Part shown: in pieces, positions 10,650 through 18,772 of the stretch
Numbering within the stretch: position 1 is the first letter of the stretch
Layout: every line of letters begins with the position of its first letter
Assembly: GCF_900109525.1 (NCBI RefSeq)
Contig: NZ_FOAN01000006.1
Coordinates: 310,001 to 374,000 of the forward strand
Reading direction: 5' to 3'
DNA: 64,000 nt
DNA from: Allobosea lupini
GTDB taxonomy: Bacteria; Pseudomonadota; Alphaproteobacteria; Rhizobiales; Beijerinckiaceae
Notes under the pieces: generated by a model
What the model saw: the letters and a program-made list of their open reading frames with translations, nothing else
Told to the model about the DNA's origin: nothing
Databases searched by the model: none
Position numbers and translations under genes: made by a program

Positions 10650-12364
10650 GCAGCGACCTGCCCAGCTCCTGCGATCTGTTGGTGATCGGCTCCGGTGCCG
10701 GCGGGCTGGCGAGCGCCGTCACCGCGGCCGTGCTCGGCCTCGATGTCGTCGTGATCGAGAAGGAGCGCCATTTCGGTGGCACCACCGCCTGGTCCGGCGG
10801 CTGGATGTGGCTGCCGCGCAACCCGCTCGCCCGCGCCGCCGGCATCGACGAGGACGAGGAGACGATCCGCACCTATCTTCGCCACGAACTCGGCGAAGGC
10901 TATGACGAGGCCTTCGTCACCATGCTGATCGAGCACGGGCCGCGCATGGTCGATTTCTTCCGGCGCGAGAGCACGGTCGACTTCATCGACGGCAACCTGA
11001 TGCCTGATTTCCACGGCAACGTCCCCGGCGCAGGCGCCGGCGGCCGCTCGCTCTGCGCCAAGCCCTATGACGGGCGCGAGCTCGGCGCACGCCTGCAGGA
11101 CCTGCGCCCGCCGCTCGAAGAGATCGCACCCTTCGGCATGAACATCGCGTCGGGCGCCGACCTCCAGCATTTCCTCAATGCGACGCGCAAGCTTCCCTCC
11201 TTCCTGCATGTCCTGCGCCGGCTGGCGCGCCACTTCATTGATCGCGCCAGCCATGGCCGCGGCCTGCATCTGGTCAACGGCAACGCCCTTGTCGCGCGCC
11301 TGCTCAAATCGGCCGATGATGTCGGTATAGCCTTGCTGAAGGAGACCGCGGCGGTGGAACTGCTGCGCGACGGCGAGCGCATCGCCGGCGCCGTTATCGA
11401 GCACGAGGGCACACGCCGGACAATCCGGGCGACACGCGGCGTCGTGCTCGCCACCGGCGGCTTCCCGCATGATCTCGCCCGCAAGTCGGCGCTGTTCCCG
11501 CATGCGCCGACCGGCCGCGAGCACTGGTCTGCGGCGCCTTGCAGCAATACCGGCGACGGCCTCAGGCTCGGCGAGGCCGCCGGGGGACATGTCCGGTCGG
11601 ACCTCACGCACGCCGGCGCCTGGGCCCCGGTCTCGCTGGTGCCGAAGCCGGGTGGCGAGCCTGGCCGCTTCCCGCATCTGGTCGAGCGGGCCAAGCCCGG
11701 CGCGCTGATGGTGCGCCGGGACGGCAGGCGCTTCTGCAACGAGGCCGATTCCTATCACGACGTGATGCAGGCCCTCTTTGCCGCGACGCCCGCGGGCGAG
11801 CCGGCGCAAGCCTGGCTGATCTGCGATCACGCCTTCCTGCGCCGCTATGGGCTCGGCCGCGTCCGGCCGCGGCCCTTCCCGATCCAGCCCTGGCTCAGCA
11901 ACGGCTATCTCAAGCGCGGCACGACGATCGCCGAGCTTGCGTCGGCCTGCGGCATCGATGCCCACGGGCTGGCCCGCACCCTCGACGCCTACAACGCCAC
12001 CGCCGCCGAGGGCCGCGACCCCGAATTCGGCCGCGGCGATACGCCCTACAACCGCATCCAGGGCGCGGCCGACAATCAGCCGAACCCGTGCGTCGCGCCG
12101 CTCGGCCCGGGGCCGTTCTATGCGGTCAGGATCGTGCCCGGCAGCCTGGGCACCTTCGCCGGCCTCAGGACCGACGCGCAGGCGCGCGTGCTCGATGAGC
12201 ACGATGCGCCGATTCCGGGCCTCTATGCGGTCGGAAACGACATGTCGAGCATGATGGCCGGCCGCTATCCGGCCGGCGGCATCACCCTCGGCCCGGCCAT
12301 GACCTTCGGCTACGTCGCCGCCCACCATGCCGGCGGCATCCCGCTCGCCAACAACCGTTCCTGA
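10646..12364 (+). CDS. FAD-dependent dehydrogenase, 3-ketosteroid dehydrogenase / fumarate reductase flavoprotein family (copy 2)
   Basis: This 572-residue protein is homologous to the gene before it. FAD-binding LLVIGSGAGGLASAVTAAV is followed by EKERHFGGTTAWSGGWMW. The C-terminal part has MAGRYPAGGITLGPAMTFGY, where copy 1 has a YPGPG-type loop. The ATG at 10646 overlaps the preceding stop (ATGA), implying coupled translation. Divergence between the copies is high, so this is an old duplication with probably distinct substrates or a heteromeric enzyme. In this operon it may take part in desaturating or aromatising an alicyclic acid; that role is inferred from neighbours only. Confidence 0.88.
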   Translation: MSSDLPSSCDLLVIGSGAGGLASAVTAAVLGLDVVVIEKERHFGGTTAWSGGWMWLPRNPLARAAGIDEDEETIRTYLRHELGEGYDEAFVTMLIEHGPRMVDFFRRESTVDFIDGNLMPDFHGNVPGAGAGGRSLCAKPYDGRELGARLQDLRPPLEEIAPFGMNIASGADLQHFLNATRKLPSFLHVLRRLARHFIDRASHGRGLHLVNGNALVARLLKSADDVGIALLKETAAVELLRDGERIAGAVIEHEGTRRTIRATRGVVLATGGFPHDLARKSALFPHAPTGREHWSAAPCSNTGDGLRLGEAAGGHVRSDLTHAGAWAPVSLVPKPGGEPGRFPHLVERAKPGALMVRRDGRRFCNEADSYHDVMQALFAATPAGEPAQAWLICDHAFLRRYGLGRVRPRPFPIQPWLSNGYLKRGTTIAELASACGIDAHGLARTLDAYNATAAEGRDPEFGRGDTPYNRIQGAADNQPNPCVAPLGPGPFYAVRIVPGSLGTFAGLRTDAQARVLDEHDAPIPGLYAVGNDMSSMMAGRYPAGGITLGPAMTFGYVAAHHAGGIPLANNRS

Positions 12365-12385
12365 TCCCGCGCCCGGAGAACCGCC

Positions 12386-13000
12386 ATGCGCTATGACATC
12401 GCCACCCTCACCGTCCGCCTCGGCAAGGCCGGAGCGGTCGTCGCCGCGGTCGACGCCGCACTGAAGGCACCGGAGGCGAAGGGCCGCCTGCTCGGCTGCT
12501 GGGCGAGCGAGATCGGCACGCTCAACCAGGTCATCCTGCTGCGCAGCTTCGCCGACGAGACCGAGCTCTTGTCGGAGCGCCAGCGCCTGCTCTCAAGCGG
12601 CAACCCGTTCGGAGCCGGCGAGGACATCGCCAGGCTCGCCTTCGACAGCTATGCGCCCTTCCCCTTCCTGCCGCCGGTGCAGCCCGGCAAGCTCGGCGCG
12701 GTCTACGAGATCCGAACTTATATGCTGAAGCATGGCGGCGTGCCGGCGACGATCGCCGCCTGGCAGGCGGCCGTGCCGGCGCGCGTCGCGCTCTCCCCGC
12801 TCGTCATCGCCATGTACGCGCTCGACGGCCCGCCGCGCTTCACGCATATCTGGCCCTTCGCCAGCCTCGACCAGCGTGCCGCCGTCAGGGCCGAGGCCGT
12901 CGCGAAGGGCATCTGGCCGCCCAAGGGCGGGCCGGAATGGCTGACCGGCGAGATGTATTCGACGATCGCGCTGCCGACCGCGATCTCGCCGCTCGCCTGA
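12386..13000 (+). CDS. NIPSNAP family protein, two-domain
   Basis: This 204-residue protein has two ferredoxin-like (dimeric alpha-beta barrel) halves. The second half carries the typical NIPSNAP opening VYEIRTYMLKHGGVPATIAAWQ and an FTHIWPF strand. The first half (MRYDIATLTVRLGKAG) looks like a diverged repeat of it. NIPSNAP proteins in bacterial catabolic operons have no settled biochemical function. The gene is 21 bases after the second flavoprotein and belongs to the same transcript. Its stop codon overlaps a dispersed palindrome. Confidence 0.82.
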   Translation: MRYDIATLTVRLGKAGAVVAAVDAALKAPEAKGRLLGCWASEIGTLNQVILLRSFADETELLSERQRLLSSGNPFGAGEDIARLAFDSYAPFPFLPPVQPGKLGAVYEIRTYMLKHGGVPATIAAWQAAVPARVALSPLVIAMYALDGPPRFTHIWPFASLDQRAAVRAEAVAKGIWPPKGGPEWLTGEMYSTIALPTAISPLA

Positions 13001-13048
13001 AGCATGATCCGGACAAGTGGAAACCGGTTTTCCGAAAAGATCATGCTT
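13000..13048. repeat. Dispersed intergenic palindrome (variant 2 of an AAGTGGAnACCGGTT family)
   Basis: AAGCATGATC at 13000-13009 pairs with GATCATGCTT at 13039-13048 around the core AAGTGGAAACCGGTT (13015-13029). The left arm begins on the last base of the NIPSNAP stop codon. The core matches that of the element at 8015-8060 with one change. This is a well-represented type of intergenic repeat in Hyphomicrobiales genomes. Confidence 0.72.
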
Positions 13049-13116
13049 CGCAACAAGGATGAGAATGTGCCGACGATTGAACCAGGCATCGGCGCACTCG
13101 AACAGGGATACCCGTC

Positions 13117-13956
13117 ATGCCGCTGATGTCGCTGGCCTATCTCACCACCGTGCCGCTGAGCCCGCCCGATGCGGTCCGGCTCGCCGCCGAACTCGGCTAT
13201 GACACCGTCGGCCTGCGCGCCCTCCCGGCAGCGCCGGGCGGCGACACCAGCCCGCTGATCGAGGATACCGCGCTGCTGGCCGAAACCCGGCGCGCCATCG
13301 CCGACGGCGTCCCGGTCTTCGATGTCGAGATCATCCGGCTCGGCGCCGATTTTTCCGTCGAGGCCGTCAGGCCCTTCCTTGATGTCTGCGGCGCGCTGCA
13401 GGCCCGCGCCGTGCTGGTCGCCGGCGACGATCCTGACGAGGCGCGTCTCACAGCCTCCTTCGCCGCCTTCTGCGCTGCGGCGGCGCCGTATGGCCTCACC
13501 GGCGACCTCGAATTCATGCCGTGGACACAGGTTCCGGACGCCAGCACGGCACTGCGCATCGTCACCGGCGCCGATCAGCCCAATGGCCGCGTTCTGGTCG
13601 ATGCGCTCCATGCCGGCCGCTCCAGCACCACGCTCGCCGACATCGCCGCGATCCCGACCGCGCGCCTGAGCTATGCCCAGCTCTGCGACGCACCGGCCGA
13701 GATCCCCACCACGACCGAAGGCCTGATCCACACCGCCCGGCAGGCCCGCCTGCTGCCGGGCGAGGGCGGCATCGACCTCGTCGGCATCTTCAGCCAGCTC
13801 CCGGCCGAGCTGCCGGTCAGCGTCGAGGTCCCGCATCTCGAACGCACCGCGCAGCTCGGTGTCCGCGAATGGGCCCGCCAGGCACTCGCAGCGGCGCGCA
13901 ACACCCTCGCCGCCCGCGATGCGGCGGTGGCCAAGGGCGCTTCGCTGCGTCGGTAA
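13117..13956 (+). CDS. Sugar phosphate isomerase/epimerase-like TIM-barrel protein (possible dehydratase)
   Basis: This 279-residue TIM-barrel protein of the xylose-isomerase-like superfamily has metal-ligand candidates in order: Glu in GDLEFMPWT, Asp and His in VLVDALHAGRS, Gln in LSYAQLCDAP and Glu in VSVEVPHLE. The superfamily includes 3-dehydroshikimate dehydratases as well as isomerases. With an AroE-like dehydrogenase in the same gene string, a dehydratase acting on a dehydroshikimate-like ring is a reasonable guess. It is separated from the NIPSNAP gene by 116 bases containing the dispersed palindrome, so it may be read through or have its own promoter. Confidence 0.8.
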   Translation: MPLMSLAYLTTVPLSPPDAVRLAAELGYDTVGLRALPAAPGGDTSPLIEDTALLAETRRAIADGVPVFDVEIIRLGADFSVEAVRPFLDVCGALQARAVLVAGDDPDEARLTASFAAFCAAAAPYGLTGDLEFMPWTQVPDASTALRIVTGADQPNGRVLVDALHAGRSSTTLADIAAIPTARLSYAQLCDAPAEIPTTTEGLIHTARQARLLPGEGGIDLVGIFSQLPAELPVSVEVPHLERTAQLGVREWARQALAAARNTLAARDAAVAKGASLRR

Positions 13957-14011
13957 ACAGAGATACGCGTCAGCGGAACCTGACAACCGGCATGACCGCT
14001 GCCATCTCGCC

Positions 14012-15013
14012 CTATTTCACCACGAAGCCGTGCGCGAACGGGTCGCGATCGTCGATGAAGATGGTGTTGTAGCCGGTCATGCGGGCCCAGCCGGCGATCG
14101 AGGGGATGATCGCCTGGCGGTTCGCCACCGTCGTCGCCGCCTCGACCCGGCCCTTGAACAGCGAGCCGATGATCGACTCGTGCACGAATTCGTCGCCGAC
14201 CTTAAGCTTGCCCTTGGCGGCGAGCTGCGCCATCCGCGCCGAGGTTCCGGTGCCGCAGGGCGAGCGGTCGATCGCCTTCTCGCCATAGAACACGGCGTTG
14301 CGGGCATGGGCGCTACCTTGCGTCGCCTTGCCGGTCCACTGGATGTGGGAGAGGCCCCGGATCTCCGGATGCTCCGGATGGACGAACTCGTATTTCGCGT
14401 TCAGCGCCGCCCGCAGCTTCGGCGACCAGCCGACCAGCTCGCCGGCGGTATGATCGGCCATATCGCGGAAGTTCTTCTGCGGCTCGACGATCGCATAGAA
14501 ATTGCCGCCATAGGCGACGTCGACGACGACCTCGCCGAGCCCCTCGACCTCGGCGGTCAAGCCTTCCGCATAGAGGAAGCCCGGAACGTTGGTGAGGCGG
14601 ACCTCCTCGACGAAGCGGCCCTCCTGGCGATAGCTGATGTCGACCTTGCCGGCCGGCGCATCGATCGAGAGCTTCCCCGGCTCGCGCGGCGTGATCAGCC
14701 CGTTCTCGATGCCCATGGTGATCGTGCCGATCGTGCCATGGCCGCACATCGGCAGGCAGCCCGAGGTCTCGATGAACAGCACGGCGACGTCACAATCGGG
14801 CCGTGTCGGCGGGTAGAGGATCGAGCCCGACATCATGTCGTGCCCGCGCGGCTCGAACATCAGCCCGGTACGGATCCAGTCGAACTCGAGCAGGAAATGT
14901 GCCCGCTTCTCCAGCATGGTCGCACCTTCGAGGCGGGGGCCGCCGCCCGAAACCAGGCGGACCGGGTTGCCGCAGGTGTGGCCGTCGATGCAGGAGAAGG
15001 TGTGGCTGGCCAT
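14012..15013 (-). CDS. Proline racemase family protein, probable 4-hydroxyproline 2-epimerase
   Basis: This 333-residue cytoplasmic enzyme has both catalytic cysteines of the family: Cys90 in MCGHGTIGTI and Cys253 in RSPCGTGTSAR. A Cys/Cys pair marks racemases and epimerases, whereas the trans-3-hydroxyproline dehydratases of the family have Thr at the second site. Epimerisation of trans-4-hydroxy-L-proline to cis-4-hydroxy-D-proline is the usual catabolic role. A DapA-family deaminase and a GntR regulator lie a few kilobases away and a divergent Ldh_2 reductase lies next door, which fits hydroxyproline use. Proline racemase activity cannot be excluded. Confidence 0.87.
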   Translation of the reverse strand: MASHTFSCIDGHTCGNPVRLVSGGGPRLEGATMLEKRAHFLLEFDWIRTGLMFEPRGHDMMSGSILYPPTRPDCDVAVLFIETSGCLPMCGHGTIGTITMGIENGLITPREPGKLSIDAPAGKVDISYRQEGRFVEEVRLTNVPGFLYAEGLTAEVEGLGEVVVDVAYGGNFYAIVEPQKNFRDMADHTAGELVGWSPKLRAALNAKYEFVHPEHPEIRGLSHIQWTGKATQGSAHARNAVFYGEKAIDRSPCGTGTSARMAQLAAKGKLKVGDEFVHESIIGSLFKGRVEAATTVANRQAIIPSIAGWARMTGYNTIFIDDRDPFAHGFVVK

Positions 15014-15078
15014 GGTTCAGAACTTTCCTCAGGCGCGCAAAGCCTGCTTGAAGTCATGTCGGCTTTCTGAATACAGCA

Positions 15079-15086
15079 TGTATACA
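15079..15086. promoter_or_regulatory. Possible GntR/FCD-type operator between divergent hydroxyproline genes
   Basis: The palindrome TGTATACA lies in the 97-base gap between the divergent epimerase (15013) and reductase (15111) starts, within GCATGTATACAGATTTG. TGT-AT-ACA resembles the TGTnnACA sites of FCD-subgroup GntR regulators, two of which are encoded at 18887-20420. On the minus strand TTGCAA and TATTCA, 16 bases apart, could be -35 and -10 boxes flanking it. The palindrome is short, so this is tentative. Confidence 0.4.
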
Positions 15087-15110
15087 GATTTGCAACGAGC
15101 GGAGCGCGCC

Positions 15111-16145
15111 ATGAGCGAGACGACGATCCTCAGCATGGAGGCGCTGACGCGCCGGATCGAGGCGGTCTTCCGCAAGGGCGGATTGTCGCCGCAGCATGCC
15201 AGCGCGCTGGCCCGCGTGATCGCGGCCGGCGAGCGCGACGGCTGCAAGTCTCATGGAGTCTTCCGGGTCGAGGGCTGCCTGCGCACGATCAAGGCCGGCA
15301 AGGTCTCGACTGACGCCGAACCCACCCTGCACGATGACGGCTCGGCCGTGCTGCGGGTGGCGGCGGGCGGCGCCTTCTCCCGCGCCGGGTTCGAGCTGGG
15401 TGCGCCTGCGTTGGCGGAACGGGCGAAGCAGCTCGGCCTCGCCGCTCTGGTGATCAACGACTGCACGCATTTCTCGGCGCTGTGGCCGGAGGTCGAGACG
15501 CTCGCGGACATGGGCGTCGCCGCCCTGGCGATGTGCCCGAGCTATGCCACCGTCGCCCCCGCAGGCGGAACGGCGGCTCTGCTCGGCACCAATCCCCTCG
15601 CCTTCGGCTGGCCGCGCCAGGGCGGGCACCCTTACGTCTTCGACTTCGCCACCAGCGTCGCCGCACGCGGCGAGATCGAATTGCACCGACGCGCCGGCAA
15701 CCCGCTGCCCGAGGGCTGGGCGCTCGATTCAAGCGGCCAGCCGACCACGGACCCGACAGAAGCACTTGCCGGGGCGATGCTGCCGTTCGGCAGCCACAAG
15801 GGCTCGGCGATCTCGACCATGATCGAATTGCTGGCCGGCGTCATGATCGGCGACCTGACCAGCCAGGGTGCGCTCGACTTTCTCGGCACCACGACGCTGG
15901 CGCCGCAGCATGGCGAACTGATCCTGGCATTCTCGCCTGAGCGCTTCGCCGCCGGCCGTCCCGGCGATCCCTTCGCCCGCGCCGAAATCATGTTCGAGGC
16001 GATCGCCGGCCAGGGCGCACGCCTGCCCTCGCAGCGTCGCTTCAAGGCTCGCGAGGGCTCGCTGGCGGATGGCATCGCCCTGACCGCCGCCGAGATCGGG
16101 CAGCTCGACCGGCTGGAAGCGCAGGGCCTCGACGCGGTGGCGTGA
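15111..16145 (+). CDS. Ldh_2 family (malate/L-lactate/pyrroline-2-carboxylate type) NAD(P)-dependent oxidoreductase
   Basis: This 344-residue protein shows the Ldh_2 fold markers GERDGCKSHGVFRVEG near the N-terminus, INDCTHFSALWPE, TNPLAFGWPRQG, VFDFATSVAARGEIELH and FGSHKGSAISTMIELLAG. In hydroxyproline and D-proline loci, members of this family reduce delta1-pyrroline-2-carboxylate to L-proline, which would suit its position divergent from the racemase/epimerase. GGAG six bases before the ATG at 15111 supports that start over longer upstream frames that would cross the divergent promoter. Substrate assignment is from context. Confidence 0.87.
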   Translation: MSETTILSMEALTRRIEAVFRKGGLSPQHASALARVIAAGERDGCKSHGVFRVEGCLRTIKAGKVSTDAEPTLHDDGSAVLRVAAGGAFSRAGFELGAPALAERAKQLGLAALVINDCTHFSALWPEVETLADMGVAALAMCPSYATVAPAGGTAALLGTNPLAFGWPRQGGHPYVFDFATSVAARGEIELHRRAGNPLPEGWALDSSGQPTTDPTEALAGAMLPFGSHKGSAISTMIELLAGVMIGDLTSQGALDFLGTTTLAPQHGELILAFSPERFAAGRPGDPFARAEIMFEAIAGQGARLPSQRRFKAREGSLADGIALTAAEIGQLDRLEAQGLDAVA

Positions 16146-16320
16146 GCGGCAAGGAAGCGAGGCTCGGTGGGGCGGTCAGCTCACGACCCATAGACGACGC
16201 CGGTTCTTGGGTCTCGGATTCAAACGACACTGGCCAACACCCGTCCCGCCGGAAGCACCAGAACAGTCCCGATCAGGCTGTATTTGTTGATATTCCCGGC
16301 AAGGGCAGTTCTTCCGCCTA

Positions 16321-16370
16321 GAGCCCGTTCCGATCAGCTTGCATAGCAAGCCGATCGGAAAAACGGTCTC
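16321..16370. repeat. Intergenic palindrome, 50 bp
   Basis: This is an imperfect long inverted repeat centred on CTTGCATAGCAAG (16338-16350). The outer parts CCGATC / GATCGG and CCGTT / AACGG pair in register. It sits after the Ldh_2 gene stop and just before a second palindrome with the same CCGATCAG-type arms, so the two belong to one repeat family. Confidence 0.6.
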
Positions 16371-16396
16371 TAAACTCAACGTGAGAGACGGATTCA

Positions 16397-16423
16397 CCGA
16401 TCAGATTGATTCAATCTGATCGG
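16397..16423. repeat. Intergenic palindrome, perfect 13-bp arms
   Basis: CCGATCAGATTGA and TCAATCTGATCGG flank a single T, giving a 27-bp perfect dyad. It shares the CCGATCAG arm with the palindrome 27 bases upstream. Either could form a hairpin at the end of the upstream transcript. Confidence 0.65.
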
Positions 16424-16522
16424 ATCCAGCTCTAAATGCCGAGAGCGAGGACGGCGAATCTCCTCGTCTCCGACGGTTTGCCGAAAGAGGTCATCGGGCT
16501 GTGAGGCCGGATTGCAGAATTC

Positions 16523-16547
16523 GCGACGGAGGATCGTTCTCCGTCGC
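16523..16547. terminator. Hairpin at the 3' side of the orphan secreted-protein gene
   Basis: GCGACGGAG (16523-16531) and CTCCGTCGC (16539-16547) form perfect 9-bp arms with a 7-base loop. It lies 18 bases beyond the stop of the minus-strand gene at 16566-17375. There is no clear T run, so it may be a weak terminator or simply another intergenic hairpin. Confidence 0.4.
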
Positions 16548-16565
16548 AGTGTGAGATCAATAATC

Positions 16566-17375
16566 TCAATCGAAGTGATAGTATCGCCCAGAAAAGTCGC
16601 AGCCCTTCAGCTCCATAAGGTGCAGGCTGCGCTCGAGATTGCATAATTGCGGCCCTACTGCTGCACCTGCGAAACCGGACAAGTTCATCAGTAGCCTCCC
16701 GTCTGCCATTTTCCAGGTTCCGTGCGCGGTGTTATTGTTGGGAACCTGGACAACGAAATCTCCAGTGCTCAGGAACGTAAAATCGGAGTTGTTATCGTGA
16801 ACATATTTACCAGAAATATCTTGACGAAGCGAATTGCGCTTGCAGAACTTTGTGACAGCTTCGGAAAGTTTGCGTGACGATAAAGGCGCATCAAAGCTTA
16901 TTCCGAGTGAGAAATAATCGCCGCATTCGCTGTCGACGAGTTTGTTGTCGCGGTACTTGCATGCGATATTTTTTCCACGCAAGCTTATAAGATTGATGCG
17001 TGGGTTTGCCTGGAAGTCAGTAAGGCGAGCGAGGTATATTCGCACGTCGTCGCCCAACTCCAACGTTCCGGCCATCATTTTCGTCGTAACGCGAAAAGAG
17101 CAATCATCCCAAAAATCACTTGCGACAAATTCAAAAGAATCATTTGATTCTAGGTACTTGAGTTTATGTTCAAAACGCCTCTTCTTAAACAGCAACCCTT
17201 CTTCCTTGATCTCAGAGAAAGAGTCGACAGGATCAGGCGCTCTTGAACTAGATTTTCCGAGGGGGAAGCCCGAAAGGCCAATCCCGACCAACTCTTCAAA
17301 CGAATGAGCGGCCACGGCTGTGCTCGCAAACACCGTTATCGCGCACGCAGAAAACGACCCCATCCACGACTTCAT
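16566..17375 (-). CDS. Hypothetical secreted protein, AT-richer than its surroundings
   Basis: I do not recognise this 269-residue protein. It has a clear signal peptide (MKSWMGSFSACAITVFASTA followed by a VAA-H cleavage site). The mature part is soluble with six cysteines (in DDCSF, IACKY, SECGD, KFCKR, QLCNL, KGCDF), an even number that suggests disulfide bonds in the periplasm or outside. The C-terminal third (YVHDNNSDFTFLSTGDFVVQ, then GTWKMADGRLLMNL) resembles a small beta-barrel repeat of the kind found in lipocalin-like or META-like domains. Codon use is visibly AT-richer than all neighbours (many AAA, AAT, TTT codons). This, with flanking palindromes and a junk-like stretch, suggests horizontal acquisition into the hydroxyproline locus. 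GGGGA lies five bases before the ATG. Confidence 0.72.
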   Translation of the reverse strand: MKSWMGSFSACAITVFASTAVAAHSFEELVGIGLSGFPLGKSSSRAPDPVDSFSEIKEEGLLFKKRRFEHKLKYLESNDSFEFVASDFWDDCSFRVTTKMMAGTLELGDDVRIYLARLTDFQANPRINLISLRGKNIACKYRDNKLVDSECGDYFSLGISFDAPLSSRKLSEAVTKFCKRNSLRQDISGKYVHDNNSDFTFLSTGDFVVQVPNNNTAHGTWKMADGRLLMNLSGFAGAAVGPQLCNLERSLHLMELKGCDFSGRYYHFD

Positions 17376-17751
17376 CCGAATCCCCAGCCTCGCTGTTATT
17401 TGCCTTACCTAGGGGAGTGCGTCCTGAACGCCTAATGAACTAACGACCGTCGTGCTTCGCAACTAGACGACTCAGTCGGCCCGTCGCAGCGCCGCCAACA
17501 TGGCGGCGAAGGCATGGCCTCGGTCAGATCGGCGAGATCGTCATGGAGATAGCCAACCAGCCGATTAGAGCTTTGTGCCTCATCCACCAACTTCGCCGCA
17601 CTGCGGGCGACACGTTGGCGCGAAGCTGAAAGCCGCTCAAGCGACTTCTGCTAACGACCCAACTGAGACATTCGTCAGTCGGGCAGCTTGACACCCCTAG
17701 CTCAATAGAGAGGCTCTCCCGTCGCCGGGAGGGCCGGGTCCCCCTCAATCC
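17376..17751. other. Gene-poor stretch between orphan gene and DapA-family gene
   Basis: About 375 bases hold no gene I trust. Short open frames exist on the minus strand, including one of roughly 70 codons that begins directly after a stop and contains SAAKLVDEAQSSNRLVGYLHD. It has no start codon or ribosome site and may be a relic. This could be insertion or deletion debris associated with the orphan gene. Confidence 0.4.
17716..17731 (-). terminator. Possible terminator hairpin of the DapA-family gene
   Basis: CTCCCG and CGGGAG with a 4-base loop lie 20 bases beyond the minus-strand stop codon. On that strand the hairpin is followed by AGCCTCTCTATT, which has only a weak T run. This is low-certainty. 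Confidence 0.33.
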
Positions 17752-18711
17752 TCAGGCGGCGCGCTTCAGCGCACCGGCCTGCTTCGACCACTGCGCGTAC
17801 CAGGCGTCGAACAGCTTGAGCTGCGCCTCGACATAGCCACGCTGGCTCTCGCCGAGCACGTCGGTCGGGTTGAAGTGCAGCCTGTATTCGGCGTCGCCCT
17901 TCAGCACCATCATGTGCTTGAAGTAGAGAACGAGCTCCGGCCCCTCGTCGAAGGAGGAGAGCACGGCGAGCGCCGCCTCGAGCTCGAGCGCCAGCCGGCG
18001 CGCCTCGACGTCGCCCTTCGCCGCCGCCTGGCTCAGGCTGACGAGGTGCAGCACCTCCTTGGGCAGCACGCAGCCGATGCCGGTGATCGCGCCGGTCGCG
18101 CCGCAATTGACGAAGCCGTGGAAGACGCAGGTGTCGACGCCGATCATCAGCGAGACGTCATCGTCGCGGCTGGTGATGTTTTCCGCGGCATAGCGCATGT
18201 CGGCGGCGCCGCCGAATTCTTTGAAGCCGACCAGGTTCGGATGCTCGGCCCGCAGCGCGAAGAACAGGTCGGCGCGGGTGGCGAAGCCGTAATAGGGGCT
18301 GTTGTAGATCACCGCCGGCAAGTCCGGCGCGGCGGAAAGGATCGCCTTGAAGTGGTGGCGCTGCGCCTCGACCACCGAACCGCGCGAGAGCACGCGCGGG
18401 ATCACCATCAGCCCCTTGGCGCCGACCTTCCGGGCATGGGTGGCATGGGCGACGGCGGAGGCCGTGTTGACCGCCCCGGTGCCGACGATGACCGGCACGC
18501 CGGCCTTCACCAGGGCCTCGACGCCTTCCATGCGCTGCGCGTCGGTCAGCAGCGGCCAATCGCCCATCGAGCCGCAATAGACCACGGCCGACATGCCCGC
18601 GGCGATCAGTTCCTCGCCCTTGCGCGCCAGCGCTTCGAAATCGGGGCTGCGGTCGTCCTTGCAGGGGGTCATCAGCGCCGGCATGCAGCCGGAAAATATC
18701 TGGGCCTTCAT
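17752..18711 (-). CDS. DapA/dihydrodipicolinate synthase family protein, probable pyrroline-4-hydroxy-2-carboxylate deaminase
   Basis: This 319-residue TIM-barrel class I aldolase-type protein has the Schiff-base Lys164 in VGFKEFGG, a catalytic Tyr near 140 in YNSPYYGFATR, and the nucleophile-positioning loop CGSMGDWPLLT. In hydroxyproline degradation this family converts delta1-pyrroline-4-hydroxy-2-carboxylate to alpha-ketoglutarate semialdehyde and ammonia, which matches the nearby epimerase. A lysine-biosynthetic role is less likely given the neighbours and the altered GTGE-type loop. The ATG at 18711 has GAGGAG six bases upstream; a frame extended to 18828 would include promoter sequence and is rejected. 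Confidence 0.86.
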   Translation of the reverse strand: MKAQIFSGCMPALMTPCKDDRSPDFEALARKGEELIAAGMSAVVYCGSMGDWPLLTDAQRMEGVEALVKAGVPVIVGTGAVNTASAVAHATHARKVGAKGLMVIPRVLSRGSVVEAQRHHFKAILSAAPDLPAVIYNSPYYGFATRADLFFALRAEHPNLVGFKEFGGAADMRYAAENITSRDDDVSLMIGVDTCVFHGFVNCGATGAITGIGCVLPKEVLHLVSLSQAAAKGDVEARRLALELEAALAVLSSFDEGPELVLYFKHMMVLKGDAEYRLHFNPTDVLGESQRGYVEAQLKLFDAWYAQWSKQAGALKRAA

Positions 18712-18772
18712 CACGCGCTCCTCGGGCTGGCGGTTCCATGGACGGCCTGTCTCGCCGCCTTGATCGACAATG

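Noticed and set aside
10544-12328. A 594-codon open frame on the minus strand opposite the second flavoprotein gene
   Set aside because: It is Arg/Gly/Ala-rich with no recognisable motifs and lies wholly opposite a gene with clear FAD motifs. Long antisense frames are expected at this GC content.
17524-17748. A 74-codon minus-strand frame in the gap before the DapA-family gene
   Set aside because: No ribosome site, no coherent protein features and overlap with a hairpin. A different frame there also looks partly coding, so neither is convincing.
17752-18711. Assignment as lysine-biosynthetic dihydrodipicolinate synthase
   Set aside because: The neighbourhood (proline racemase family, GntR) and the CGSMGDWPLLT loop fit the hydroxyproline-pathway deaminase better.
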